Origin: Mugil cephalus
Taxonomy: Eukaryota > Chordata > Actinopteri > Mugiliformes > Mugilidae
Length of the DNA: 64,000 nucleotides
Assembly: GCF_022458985.1 (NCBI RefSeq)
Contig: NC_061774.1
Coordinates: 11,336,616 to 11,400,615 of the forward strand
Direction: 5' to 3'
Shown: in pieces, positions 46,201 through 57,625 of the stretch
How the letters are laid out: every line of letters starts with the position of its first letter
Numbering within the stretch: the stretch's first letter is position 1
Translations under genes and position numbers: made by a program
Notes under the pieces: model-generated
Told to the model about the DNA's origin: nothing
Seen by the model: the letters and a program-made list of their open reading frames with translations, nothing else
The model's database searches: none

Positions 46201-49079
46201 GCTTTCCGATCCTGTTAGATATCTGGCAACCGCTCAGATCACGAGATTATTTACATGTTCCTCTTGGTGGCTTTAATACCCCAAGCTGAGAAACACTGAT
46301 TTATATGCATGTCCTACCTGGCAGACTGTAGAAATGTATATATGTATCTCTGCTTCTTGTTCAGCCACTGTCCCTTTCCGCCGCTCCGTCTTCTCTCCCA
46401 TCTTCCTGTGGAGTCTGGTTACGATGGGAATGACCCAGCTGAGGATCATCTTCTTTATGGGGGCGATGAACAAAATGCTGGAGTTCATGGTCACAAATGG
46501 TAACGAACACCGTAAGTGTCAGCACCGTCAAACACTGGCAAACACTGATTTATCAACAACCTTTGAGCCGTACTAAAATAACGGGTCACTCTTTTTTGTG
46601 TGTGTTTTAGCTTCTGAGGAGCTCAAGCTTGAGGCAAAGGAGAACGGTGAGCAACATGTCATGATACGGCTGTAAATTTGCATGCTCCATAGAAAAAGCC
46701 TGGCTTCATCTAATTGATATATCCTCTTTCAGTGGATTTCTACTCGGCCATCTTTGGTACGCTGCAGCTGCTGTGTCTGCTCACATGCCCCCTGATTGGC
46801 TACATCATGGACTGGAAGATGAAGGAGTGTAAAGAGGAGAAGACTGTCGCATCAGGCATAGAGCAGAGGTAGTGAGACGTGACAGGGAATCTTTCTGGGA
46901 TTGTGGTGACAGAGAGGGATGAACCACCCGTGTCCTGGTATTTGATGAACACGTACATAAATGTCATTGTAATAACTGTCCCCGCGCCTTCACCTGTGTC
47001 CACAATCAGCGTGACAAGCGCATCCAAAAGAGACCGGAAGATCCAGAAGGTGACCAACGCCATGAGGGCCTTCATCCTCACCAACTTTCTGCTGCTCATG
47101 TTTGGATGCTGCAACCTCATAAACAATCTGCCTGTACAGGTAGCGCGCACACAAACAAACACACACAGACCTCACAAAATATGTACACAGTGAAGTGTCA
47201 GTAAACTTCTTGCTTCCTTTCCACCTTAGATCTTGACCTTCATCCTCCACACCATGGTCCGAGGCTTCATCCACTCCTGCTGTGGGGGCCTTTACGCTGC
47301 TGTGTGAGTGCTGCACTTTTAATTTGTTGTGACCGAGAAATCATTTAAATTGTGCCGTGTTTCCTTTAAACAATATGATTTTAAACGCTTAGCTTAATAA
47401 CTGTGTGATTTGACTCTCTGCAGTGAGACAATACACTCTTTTCTGAGCCATTTATGTTTATTTCCTAGCACCATATAAACGGCAGAAACAAAGCCGTTCT
47501 TTACAGTGTGATAAAAGCAACCAGATGTGGCGACTGAAGCAGGGGATGCTGCTATAATGCGTTCAGAAACCACAGCTCTGCAAGCATTCGGCAAATTCTT
47601 GAAAACAAAAATTCAGTTTATTATTGACGACACTGAATCTAATTTTGAACAGTGCGGTGTGCGCAGATGAGACCCAGTGAACATGATCAAGTCTGTGTTA
47701 CGCCGTTATCACACAAGCCCCACAGCCACATCAGCATGAAAACAAGCTGTCTCTGGCAATAATTACTACTCTCCATTATGAAACTTAGGTCTAGAACAGA
47801 AAATAGGCTGTAATTTCGGAAGTAAATCATCCATTTTATTGTGTTCAGTGTGTCCCTGGTTGTTCCGCAGGTCAGTCTAATGACATTTGGGATTTTAATC
47901 TCTAACCGCCTAATGTCTCCCCACAGCTACCCGTCCAACCACTTTGGCACGCTGACAGGCCTCCAGTCCATGATCAGCGCCGTGGTCGCTCTGCTGCAGC
48001 AGCCGCTCTTCATCGCCATGGTCGGACCACTCAAGGGAGACCCCTACTGGGTGAAGAAGCTCACTTATTTCTTCATGCCTGCACACTGAGACACAGACAC
48101 AGACTTGGAGCACTGTTCAGTGAGCTACCAAGTGTGTGGAGTTGTATTCTGATCTGTATTCTGTGATATGATATGATATGATATGATATGATATGATATG
48201 ATATGATATGATATGATATGATATGATATGATATGATATGATGTTCATGTGCTAATTCTGTAAATTTATTTTACTAGACTTATATTTTATTTCTCATTTA
48301 TTTTAGGTTATCTTTTTACTTGTGGCCTTCAGAAGTGTTTTTTTTTGGTTGTTGTTTTGTTTGTTTGTTTGTTTGTTTGTTTCTATGCGCAACTAAGCTA
48401 CTGTGACCAAGCAGTTTCCCTTGTGGATCATTAAAGTCCATCTAAGTCTTAAGTCCATTACGAGAAGAATGGCTGAATTGTTATTGTTAAAAAACGAAAA
48501 TAATAGGGAGCATGTCAGCTAAGGTTTTATCCACGTAAGCTCACATTAATACCCTTTAGTAGTTTACTCAATTTCCTCATTCCCCTCTCTTTCACCCTGT
48601 AACAATAACTATAATCATATAATAACTAATAATCCTTAGCTGTGATCCGATTGAAGGACTTGGACTTGGTTGTGACTTTGATCACAATGGAAATATCTCA
48701 ACAAGCACCGAAAGGGCTTGTGAAAGTTAATGTTTTGGCCAATTAGCAAGCGTTAGCATGTTTAACTTGATGGCGAATGTCACAAACCCCGTGCCTGCAA
48801 ACGAAAACGTGTTGTGGGTTTCCAGCTGAAGTGCTAGCGCTACATTTCCGTTGATTCTTATTAAACCGTGACTCTGCCCCCCTCTTTCAGATCAACCTCG
48901 GCCTGCTGATCTTCTCCTTGGCTGGCTTCTTGTTGCCAGGTTACCTGTTCTACCACTGCAGGTGTCTGCAGAGTCAAAAGGACGCCAGAGACAAGAGCCG
49001 GGAGATGCAGGCGCTCAACCACACCGAGACCAACGGACACAAACCTCACACCAACGGCTTCTCTGCCGTGGAACCTTAG
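37287..49079 (+). CDS. slc43a1: LAT3-type neutral amino-acid transporter (SLC43A1)
   Basis: Plasma-membrane facilitator of leucine, isoleucine, phenylalanine and methionine, from the sodium-independent SLC43 branch of the major facilitator superfamily. Fourteen coding exons: 37287-37440, 38067-38250, 38810-38865, 39785-39861, 45307-45399, 45589-45722, 45812-45933, 46365-46511, 46611-46646, 46733-46868, 47010-47139, 47230-47303, 47927-48050, 48891-49079. All junction phases fit and give 551 residues (human 559). It starts [20 protein letters not shown], the family N terminus. Helix 1 spans about residues 14-40, and the first outer loop has sequons NDS and [11 protein letters not shown] is the conserved loop 2-3 MFS motif; [12 protein letters not shown] and [11 protein letters not shown] are diagnostic. 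The central loop (exon 7) is shorter than in mammals. SLC43A1 is favoured over SLC43A2 by those motifs; the teleost a or b copy is not decided. Intron 4 is 5.4 kb, the others short. Confidence 0.93.
41566..41640 (-). repeat. Retroposon 3' tail, minus copy
   Basis: Read on the minus strand, CTACTGTGACCAAGCAATTT is followed by CCCTTGTGGATCAATAAAGTC. This is the 3' end of a fish retroposon family carrying its own AATAAA. A second, plus-oriented copy lies in intron 13 of the same gene at 48345-48450. Confidence 0.65.
44223..44250. repeat. Perfect 12-bp inverted repeat, 4-base loop
   Basis: GATTCGCATGAA, then GGCG, then TTCATGCGAATC. The arms are exactly complementary. Each arm contains ATTCGCAT, one base from the POU octamer ATTTGCAT. 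It is inside slc43a1 intron 4, about 1.1 kb before exon 5. Confidence 0.75.
45195..45209 (-). promoter_or_regulatory. CTCF-like motif, consensus match
   Basis: Read on the minus strand, GCCAGCAGGGGGCAG fits the CTCF core consensus at every position. It lies about 100 bases before slc43a1 exon 5 and points toward the plus-oriented motif at 30057. Confidence 0.45.
48164..48243. repeat. ATATG pentanucleotide microsatellite
   Basis: About 15 uninterrupted ATATG units in slc43a1 intron 13, only about 115 bases after exon 13. The array is perfect and therefore likely polymorphic. Confidence 0.9.
48345..48450 (+). repeat. Retroposon 3' tail, plus copy
   Basis: A TTTG microsatellite (48356-48382) leads into CTACTGTGACCAAGCAGTTT and CCCTTGTGGATCATTAAAGTC. 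The sequence is homologous to the minus-strand copy at 41566-41640. It lies in intron 13 of slc43a1. Confidence 0.65.
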
Positions 49080-51080
49080 ACGACACCGGGGCTGTAGGAC
49101 GTATTTTTGTACGCGCCTTCACAAACAAGCGCCAGCGATCCACTCTTCCAGTCATATTTTATTTTCATTTTTTCTTTTTTGTTCAGTTGTTCAACTTTGG
49201 ACCTTGCTGGTGCCACTTTTGCTCACCACAAACCACGTCAGAGTGTAATTTCAAGAGGAGATGTGTCATCAGCGTTTGTTGCTGTTTATTTATTTTGGTT
49301 AAAGTCTGAAAGCCAAATTAGTGCGATTTAAAAGCCATAGATTTCACGGACAATGTACTTGAAATACCGTTATGCTAAGATACACATCACAACCCTTGCT
49401 AACACCAAAGAACCGCTTGAAGATACTAGGAAAGCAGTGTTGTGTTATCAGTGTGATGATGAGGCAAACTATTAGTTGATTCATTGTGCTACTTCTACTG
49501 TACTTCCCCAGTAAAAGCTCGAAATACATACAACACTATTACAGACATTCAAGCTATCAAACACAATCTGTCGAGAGGACTTCTGGTACGTATGAAGGGT
49601 TACACAAACACACACACATGTACATACATACAAGCACAGATTTAGGCTGGTTGTAGAGGCACCACAACTACCTCCTGTTAACTTTTTTTTTTTTGTACTG
49701 TCTCTCTACAACTGATTCATGTCTCCATGTTTTTTTTTTCACATGAGGAAATATGCACGTTCTCAGTCTTCCGAGGTGGAGTTCATTTGGCCCTTACATT
49801 TCTGGAATTTTTACATGAACAGAAAAAAAGGTTTTAAAAAAAAAACTACACAAAGAAAACCAACGTGACTGATTTTAATTCGAACACACAGCGTGTGTCG
49901 GCGTCATGGAACACTTTGTACTGCTTTATGCACAGAAATGACCTAGTGTGTGTATAAAATATGTATTTAAGTGTATTTTTTTGATACTCTAGTTGCATAA
50001 AAAAGGGACGCGTTACCATGTAGTGGGGCTTATTATTAATGAAGCTCAGGTGATTTTATTGTGTATTCTGCTTCTTCCTTTTGTCGTGTATTGATCTGCT
50101 TCATAGATTTTTTTTGTTTGTTTGTAAATAGAACCAAGGCATGGCTTGTATTTTATTAAATATTCTTGCTTTACTATGTATGGATCTGTACAGTGTATCA
50201 CAGTTTATTAAATGAGGGCGAAGTGACAGCAACAGATATATTTTTTTCATGTTTGTCCTGTGAACAGCGTCATGGAAACTTGTGAATTTCATTGTATGTT
50301 TTTAGTGTTTTTTTTTTTTTTTTCCACTGTATCATCGTCTGTGCCGTCACAGGTTTTAGTAAATTGATCTGATCTCTCTCTTTCCTTATCTAGTTTTCTT
50401 CATATATGAAACATGTTCTTGACTCTTTGCACTCTCCCACTGAAGGCGATTCAGTGTTTCACATGTGCCATGTGCCTTTACTGCCACGTTGATTTTTATC
50501 GCATTAGAAGCGAATACAAGATGTACGCCTCTGCTGAACGACTTTTCTCCGTAAACCAAAGCCGCGGTGCAGCACTTTCCCTCCTCAGGAGAGCAAACAG
50601 GAATAAAAGAGCAGCAAGGTTTTAAAACACTATGCATTGACCCTGCAGTGAAACGTCACGTCTGTTTTTGACCGTCATGGCTGTTGATTCGGCTTCGACT
50701 GGTATTTTAAGTGCATTTCAGTCGGTGGCAAGTTTATCATACCCACTGTTTTAAATGGTTTCTTTTAAAGCTGACAAATGGTTTAAAGCTATTGGAGTGC
50801 TGTTACTTTTGTAGTTGGGATTCACATAAGTTGTTGGCTGAAATTAGTGTATTAAGTTCATTTAAGAACTGGGGACGGTTTCTACAACGTGGAACTTTAT
50901 TTGTTTCATCAGTGTTTTATGTCTGTGTCACCTACAGGGGCTTGTTCAGTCGTATTTTCATCTTCTGGGGCTAAAGTGTGTTGGTATGCAGTGCTAAATG
51001 TACATCTTTTTTTTTTTTTTTCCTGTTCTCAATCAATATATGTGTGCGTTTGATGAACAAATAAATCTATGAATTGAAAT
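49080..51080 (+). other. slc43a1: slc43a1 3' untranslated region
   Basis: About 2 kb of AT-rich sequence with several T runs and no coding signal follows the TAG stop. ATTAAA words near 50155 and 50206 could serve as earlier poly(A) signals. The canonical AATAAA at 51060 probably marks the distal end. The UTR ends about 80 bases short of the convergent med19 poly(A) signal. Confidence 0.6.
51060..51065 (+). terminator. slc43a1: Distal slc43a1 polyadenylation signal
   Basis: Canonical AATAAA, the last one on the plus strand before the convergent med19 gene. It is preceded by a T-rich stretch. Confidence 0.6.
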
Positions 51081-51166
51081 GTATTTAGTATTGTTTGGCC
51101 ATTCTTTTTTAAACAATATCATGCATATGTCTTAGGAGGAGATGCAAACAAAGATAATAACCAAAG

Positions 51167-51172
51167 TTTATT
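51167..51172 (-). terminator. med19: med19 polyadenylation signal
   Basis: TTTATT on the plus strand (AATAAA on the minus strand), about 280 bases after the med19 stop codon. Confidence 0.6.
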
Positions 51173-51453
51173 TGATTTTGGCATTGTGGTCAAAAGATAT
51201 CACAAGGAAATTAAAGAGAGACATACACACGGTGTCCCCTCAGACACCCGCATCACCACACAGCTCATTTGCCTTGTACACTGTTCTGTAACATGTCGGT
51301 CCACGTCCACTGTGTCGCCGCGCATTCTCACACACCATACGCCCATTTGCTTCTCTCATAAAATGCACTCTTCAATATTACAATTATCTGTAAAACACAC
51401 ACGCATCCGCTTACAAAACCACACATTCAGGCATGCACACAGTGGGCTCCTGT

Positions 51454-54400
51454 CTATCTGAGGCTGTTGCTGTTCGGTTGTGATCCAGCGAGGCCCGGGT
51501 GGTCGGGACTGTGTCGGTTCTGGAGGAGAAGGACAGACAGACAGAGAGACAGAGCGCTGGTTTATATTTATTTAATGATGCCATGTGCTGCTTTTGTGTC
51601 TCTCGTCGAGCGTTCACAACCCACACATCACATTCTGGAGCCAGAATGACACAGAAGAGAATCAAATTCATGTGCTTCATTATATTACGTCATTATTCAG
51701 CTGCATGTCTCAGTTTGTCTGGACGGCCGATCCTTTTAAGTGTCCTGGGGATAATGTCTTCCATCAGAATTCATGAAACAACACTCAGAGGTTCAGAAAT
51801 GTTTTATCTTCTCATTCTGATATATGCCTCACAACTGTATGGCAGCAAGGTAGCCTTTCCTTTCATTTTAATTATTTGGATCTCTGTTAGCTTTGGCTAA
51901 GTCATTGCTATTCCTCCTGGAGTCCACATCCAACACAATTATCTTTACACTGCAGTACACAATCAGACGAGGACCTCAAATCAATCTTCAGTATTAACTC
52001 ATAAAATGCTTTTAAATACAGCCTATTTCCTGCATCCCTTCATCTGAAATCTTGCTGCAGTCTTGTGAGAGTGACTTTGCATGTGAAACCTCATGAGACC
52101 CACAACGTGATTAGAGAGTTTTAGAGCGTGATTAGAAGGAATCTATACGTCTGACGACACCGTGGGGCCGGAAATCTAACACGTGGTGGGATTTAGGATT
52201 TAAAACAAAAGTAAAGACCCATGTATAATATGCAAACTAGAGATAAAATATTGTTGAAACGACGCAAATCTTCAAAAACAAAAACAATCGTCTACGAATA
52301 TCTCATTCAATAACTTAACTAAATTATTTCAAAACTGAAATATCTCAAAATGATTTAATATTGAATGAATGAATGAAGTGAATGAGCTTAAAACTAGTTT
52401 TTGTATTTGGTTAAACATTAGCTCAAAGTATTAAGACGATAAACAGAGAGAGGTTTGATTTTTTGGTTGATGACTACATCAGGATCCCTAAATAATGACA
52501 AGCTGGAAATGTTCTGGGGTTTTGATAGTTTTTCTTACCTTCTTCTTTTTCTTGTCTTTCTTCTTTTTCTTGCGGTCGGGATCGTCGTCTCTCTTTTTCT
52601 TCTTCTTCTTAGGATCAGTGTCGGAAGGAGTTTCTGTTATATCAAAAACAAGTTAGTAAGTGACCCGCAAGCGAGTTACATTCCTTTGCATTTGTACGTA
52701 TGGACGGTTTATATCAAACCTTGTGGTAATGGGTCCTGTGGTCGATGATGCTTGTGCTTGTGTTTACTCTTCTTCTTTGGAGGCTGTATGTGCATCAGTC
52801 TGTACTGTTCTGGGAGCTAGAAAAACAAACACAAGAACGCATGTAAGGAACAACTAAACAATATGGTAAACTAATAAATAAATGAATTCTTTTATAATAC
52901 TTTTACTCATAGTATCTTGAGTAATCAGCTTGCTGAAATTGTGTGCCTTTGGAACTTGTGAGTGCATGTCTTGTGTATTGTGTTGTAAGTACCGGTCCTG
53001 TGTGTAGTCTGAAGCCTGTGAGCAGAGCACCAGTTAGCGGGCTGAAGGAGTTCCCACACACTGGAGGTTTATCGATCAGGGAGCGCAATGAGCTGCCGTC
53101 CTGAGTTCCCGGACAGTCAATCATACCTGATGCACAAAAGAGAAGGGGCATGAAGGATTGCAAAAGCGGGACAGAAATCAAAATACAAGGATATGTCTGG
53201 AGAAACAGCAGCAGCATGCCACATTTAGTTACAGTGGGCTGATAAAAATTTCATTAATGTATTTTCTACTGTGCGAGTTTAGATCTCTCAACTCTCAACA
53301 TCTTAAGAAGATAAATATGGTATGGAAACACTAACAGGATACTCTGTAAAGGTAACACCCCTTTATTTTTCCCTGTGTCCTCTAGTTGTCATTTGATCTC
53401 TAGGATAGTTTAGACACCAGAAGAGAGAACGATGTATTTCTGCTGACTCAGACAAAGGCCATAACCCAAAATATTATTCTCTCAATAACACTGAGTTTTG
53501 TACGTCTGTTACTGATGCTGCAGCTTTAATCCTCACAAAGAATGGAGAGACTAGACGGTCACCAAAAATAATAAACGAGTGACCTGGACAAATCGTGTCA
53601 CACACTTGATATACATCAGCCACAACAGTGAAACCACTAACCAGTTAATTAAAGTAATATTGACCATCTCATTGTGATTAAATGCTATTCTGGGAAACCT
53701 CGCTAACCTAGCACATTATGTGGATGTTACTTGACATGGTCCACATTATTGCACATCATTCACATCCCCGTGGCAACTGAGGTCCAGTACAGACGATCAT
53801 GTGTCCATTGTAGACACTTTCTGTGTGTGTTTCTGACAAACAGTGCGTCACCCTGATCAATAACAGTTTCCCATATTTCTGCTTACTCCATTACCCACCT
53901 GGTAACTCTGGCAGAAAGTTGCTGAGTTTCTCCTTCACCTTCTTCCCACAGAACTTGTTGTAGGCGTGTTCCAGGTTGTAGTGGGTGATGAGGTTGGTGT
54001 TGCCTGTTAACTCGTTTCCCACTAAACACAAATCAGAGATTAACATTTGGGCTGATCACATAATACACGGTTAATTAAAATGTAATGTAAAGTGGTGGAA
54101 CAGGTCCACTAACCAATAAATCAACTAACACTTCATGGATGCTCGGTACTGTGATGTGTAAAATAAATGTTATATAAGTAACGTTTATTTTAAAATATAG
54201 GACGATCTTTTTAACGGGAAACTTAATTGGAAATATTATAATCCAAGACAACAGAACATAACTTTTTATGAAAAGCTAGCAGGCTAATGACAGCAATTAG
54301 CTTGCTCAATGTTTAAGTCAAGTTATCTAGTTAGCTAAGATTAGCTAGTGTTGTTTACAAACTGCTTAGCAACCTTTGGCCTATTTCGTTAATTAAAAAG

Positions 54401-54667
54401 ACAAATCACACAAAACGTATCCAGCTGTTATAATAATGCGACTGTACCAGGAAGCTCTCGCAGTAAGTAGAAAGGTTCATTCATGGCTCCGGGTTTCCGC
54501 AGAGCAGGCCCCTCATCCCCGAGCTGAGGTGGCATCTGCCCCGACATGGAGACTTGATTTTGCGGCATAGGCGGCGGAGGTTTCCCTGGTCCGAAACCCA
54601 GAGACGACGAGCCTTGCGGTCCCTGAGCTTCGTTTTGCCCGAACAGAGTTGAAAACATTTCCGTCAT
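51454..54667 (-). CDS. med19: Mediator complex subunit 19
   Basis: Head-module subunit of Mediator, which links transcription factors (REST among them in mammals) to RNA polymerase II in the nucleus. Six exons in transcript order: 54667-54448, 54021-53899, 53126-52993, 52816-52720, 52633-52539, 51519-51454. All junctions are in phase and yield 244 residues, like other vertebrate MED19. The protein begins MTEMFSTLFGQ and has a Gly/Pro-rich stretch (GFGPGKPPPPMPQ). The conserved core follows: ELTGNTNLITHYNLEHAYNK, FCGKKVKEKLSNFLPELPG and SLRSLIDKPP. It ends in LMHIQPPKKK, long lysine-rich runs and NRHSPDHPGLAG. The start at 54667 is preferred over an in-frame ATG nine bases upstream because vertebrate orthologues begin MTEM or MENF. 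It is convergent with slc43a1 and in tandem with pmf1 upstream. Confidence 0.95.
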
Positions 54668-54910
54668 ATCTATCACAAATAATACATGTATATAGAAAGA
54701 AAAAGCCGGGTTCTTGTAGCTTATGGCCTGTTAGTAACCAAAGGTTTCACCGTGAATCCATCCGAGTGTCAACTAATCGACTCGACTCTTCTTTGTGGCT
54801 TTATTTTCATGGCGCACATACCGTAATACCGGGCATAAGCGCGCACACATACCGTAAAGGTCGGTGTATACACGAACAAAAATCAGAGAAACAAATTTGA
54901 GTTCCAACAT
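54668..54910 (-). promoter_or_regulatory. med19: med19 5' UTR and promoter region
   Basis: Only about 250 bases separate the med19 start codon from the pmf1 poly(A) signal. The med19 promoter must therefore lie here or overlap the end of pmf1. The region is moderately GC-rich with CGCGCAC words near 54840. No TATA box was recognised. Confidence 0.4.
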
Positions 54911-54916
54911 TTCGCG

Positions 54917-54922
54917 TTTATT
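54917..54922 (-). terminator. pmf1: pmf1 polyadenylation signal
   Basis: AATAAA on the minus strand, 80 bases after the pmf1 stop codon, implying a very short 3' UTR. Confidence 0.6.
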
Positions 54923-55001
54923 TTAAGACAGACAGGAAGAGTAAACAAATAAAATGTATATGTACAGTTAAGTTAGTGGACACGTCGAGAAAGACTGAAG
55001 A

Positions 55002-57485
55002 TCACGCATCAAAGACATCAGCAGGGCAAAGAGAAGATGTCAGCCTTTGGAACTCTGACGCTGTGCTCTGAAAAACACAAGAAACATAATTATCATTCAA
55101 GACAAACTATTCTAGTTGTCTATTCATGCCACACTCCTGTTTTTACCAAATAAATCCAATAATACTGAACTTACACAAAATACCTTCCATACCATACCGA
55201 GACAACAGTAGCAATGACATAACCACCTAAAATCTGTCAAACTAAATATATGTTTTGGCAATCGAAAAGCTAAATTAGTGTGTAGTAACATAACACAATC
55301 TGATTATTTTAAGTGCTTTTCTTACTCTTCCCTTTGAGCACTCTCATAGAATATGACAATGTTCCCAAAAAAAATTAAGATTTACAATATGAGAATATAT
55401 ATATATAGCTGGTGTATAATTGTGGATATCATGTTAAAAAGTAAATACAAGACAAAGAAAATATACCTGATACATAATGTTTATGCAGTATGTATCGGGT
55501 AACTGTTGAATTTCCTTGCATCATACTGTACACAGTTTATATGTAAAAACAATGGGGAATATGACTTCTTGTGGAAGTTATCCTGTACTGACATGTCTTT
55601 TGCCATTGTTTGTCTCACCTTCCACTCGTCAACAGCTGTAGAAATAAGATGTTCAGTCTGAGCTATCCTCTCTCTACCACCCTGAACCTTCTGGGCCAAG
55701 GCAGCATTCTCTTGTTGAATCTTTTTCAGTTCCAGCCGCATGTAGGCCTCCTGCTTCTGATAGTATGGCATCAAAAAGCTGCAAAAGTCCTGCTCAGGAA
55801 CCCCACTTGGCCGCCTATAAGAACAATTGAAATGGGTAAAAGCTTAAAATGATCTGACATTTAATTATGTTGCAAAATGGAAATATTAAAGGGTGATCTG
55901 AAGGTCTGAATGTGCAGTGGTGATTAAAATAGATCTATGTCAGAGCTTTGCAGGGAAACTGAGCATATGCAGTAAATGAAAGTAGAAGCTATAAGAGACA
56001 TTTTTAACTCTGTGTACTGACCATGCAGGGTCTGCATTGTTCTTGGCGGCTCTCTCCAGTTTGTCCAGCTCATTCAGTTTAAACTCTAATCGTCCTTCTT
56101 CAATCAGTCTGTTGATGTCCTCCTTTACAGACACGGAAACACAGATCCTCATTTAAACAAGTGAAAATAAAAGCATGTAGACCAGTGCACACTGCATGCA
56201 CAAACTGTAGGTATATGGCATTTTTGTTATTCTGGCTCTTAAACCTATTTTTGTTGTGTTGCCAATATATCTAGGGTCACTGACATGAAATTGTTCATTT
56301 CTTTCTCCACACATTTATTTAACTATTTAAAGATTGAACATGTTTTGGAGCCATATTGTGATCTTTTTTTTACTAGAACTGAATGTGCTGAAGTAAAAAT
56401 ACAGGGTGAATTGTACATTATATGAGCAAAAAGGCAGTTTCCATCTGTAGTTTTATTATACATGGTATTAATATGATGTGTACCTGTATAGTCTTCTTCA
56501 ACTCCTCTATGAACTGCTTGTGAATGCTCTCCATCCTCTGTGGGTTCTTCTTGTACAGCGGGCGAAATATGCTGACGAATCTGTTGAAGCTGCAAGTGAA
56601 AATAGTCTTAACATAAAATGCAATCAAGTGTGGCTTTAAACTTTTTCTCAGTTAATTGATCTAATACTGAAATGAGTAGCTGACTATTCTTTTCTTCTCT
56701 GGGTCGAGTCACTTCTTGAGAGAAATGCTAACAATTCACTGTTTTCAGCTTCTCAAATGTGAAGATTTTCTCCATTAACGTGATCATAACACATCATGTA
56801 TTTATTCAAATAAACACAGTTGGATTTAAAAAAAGGAATATGAAGGCATCAGCCTCAGGTTTCTTATTATTTCCAGAGAATTTATAGATTTAATATTGCA
56901 CTGTTTAATAACCTAAATATCCAAGGGACTTAATCTAAATAAGGGAGGGCTGATGTTTTTCCGTATTAATTCAATCAAAATATCATGATTTTACAATAAC
57001 TCAATTTAAGTATTTGCTACTAAACGGAAAAAGAAAAAAAAATAGAAATAGATACACACTGAAGATTTCATTCCTACACCATCTTCTCTATGCAACTCTC
57101 CATATGCTAACTCAGCTGTTTAATTTCAGTTTTTGTCTCACGCAACATTAACACCATTACATTGTAATTTACCTTACAAAATAAAGTAACAAGTTCATTG
57201 GCGATTGTCTAAGGGCAGGTTTACACAATAAATGCAAAGATGTTACCTGGCATGCTCGATGTATTTGTTCAGGCTCGTCTGCATCACTTTATCGAACAAC
57301 TTTAAACGGTTGAACTGAGACTTTCCGGACGACGGTTTACCGTCCGACTCCTGGTTCGACATTTGTGAAGACGCTTCTCCTGGAGTTTCATCACTGAGTT
57401 TTTCATTAGCAGATGTTTTATTCTCACCCTCTTTCATTGCTACTTTGTTCGTCTCCATCTCCAACTTCCTGTTTATATTTTGCAT
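55002..57485 (-). CDS. pmf1: Polyamine-modulated factor 1 (NNF1, MIS12 complex)
   Basis: Kinetochore protein, the NNF1 subunit of the MIS12 complex that ties the centromere to the NDC80 microtubule-binding complex. Five exons in transcript order: 57485-57247, 56589-56484, 56122-56022, 55814-55619, 55067-55002; all phases fit, 235 residues (human 205). A charged, Ser/Lys/Glu-rich N-terminal extension of about 60 residues precedes RLKLFDKVMQTSLNKYIEHA. FNRFVSIFRPLYKKNPQRME and IHKQFIEELKKTI follow, then INRLIEEGRLEFKLNELDKL and the hallmark DPAWRPSGVPEQDF. A coiled-coil segment (LELKKIQQENAALAQKVQGG) comes next. The last exon gives STASEFQRLTSSLCPADVFD. A second in-frame ATG at 57458 could be the true start. 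The gene is head to head with tmx2. Confidence 0.9.
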
Positions 57486-57625
57486 TACCCGCCAAATCTA
57501 CGGCTAGCCAAAAGGGACAAATTTGAGGTCAGGTGCGCATGCGCGATGTAACTTGGTCGCTCAGTTCAGCAGCTGTCATTTCTCCTCTAACCCGTCCTGG
57601 AGAGGTGTCGTCTCTGGCTGCCAGC
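57486..57625. promoter_or_regulatory. Bidirectional pmf1/tmx2 promoter
   Basis: Only 140 bases separate the two divergent start codons. The interval holds a palindromic NRF1 consensus, TGCGCATGCGC, at 57534-57544. It also has an E2F-like CCCGCCAAA at 57488-57496, beside the pmf1 ATG. No TATA box is seen. NRF1 sites are typical of TATA-less housekeeping and bidirectional promoters; E2F control would suit a kinetochore gene. Binding itself is inference. Confidence 0.7.

Noticed and set aside
48164-48243. CRISPR-like regular repeats
   Set aside because: It is a simple pentanucleotide microsatellite with no spacers, in a vertebrate intron.
57533-57625. N-terminal extension of tmx2 from an ATG at 57533
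   Set aside because: It would put 31 residues encoded by the promoter region, including the NRF1 site, ahead of the conserved MGLITG start; vertebrate TMX2 proteins are short at this end.
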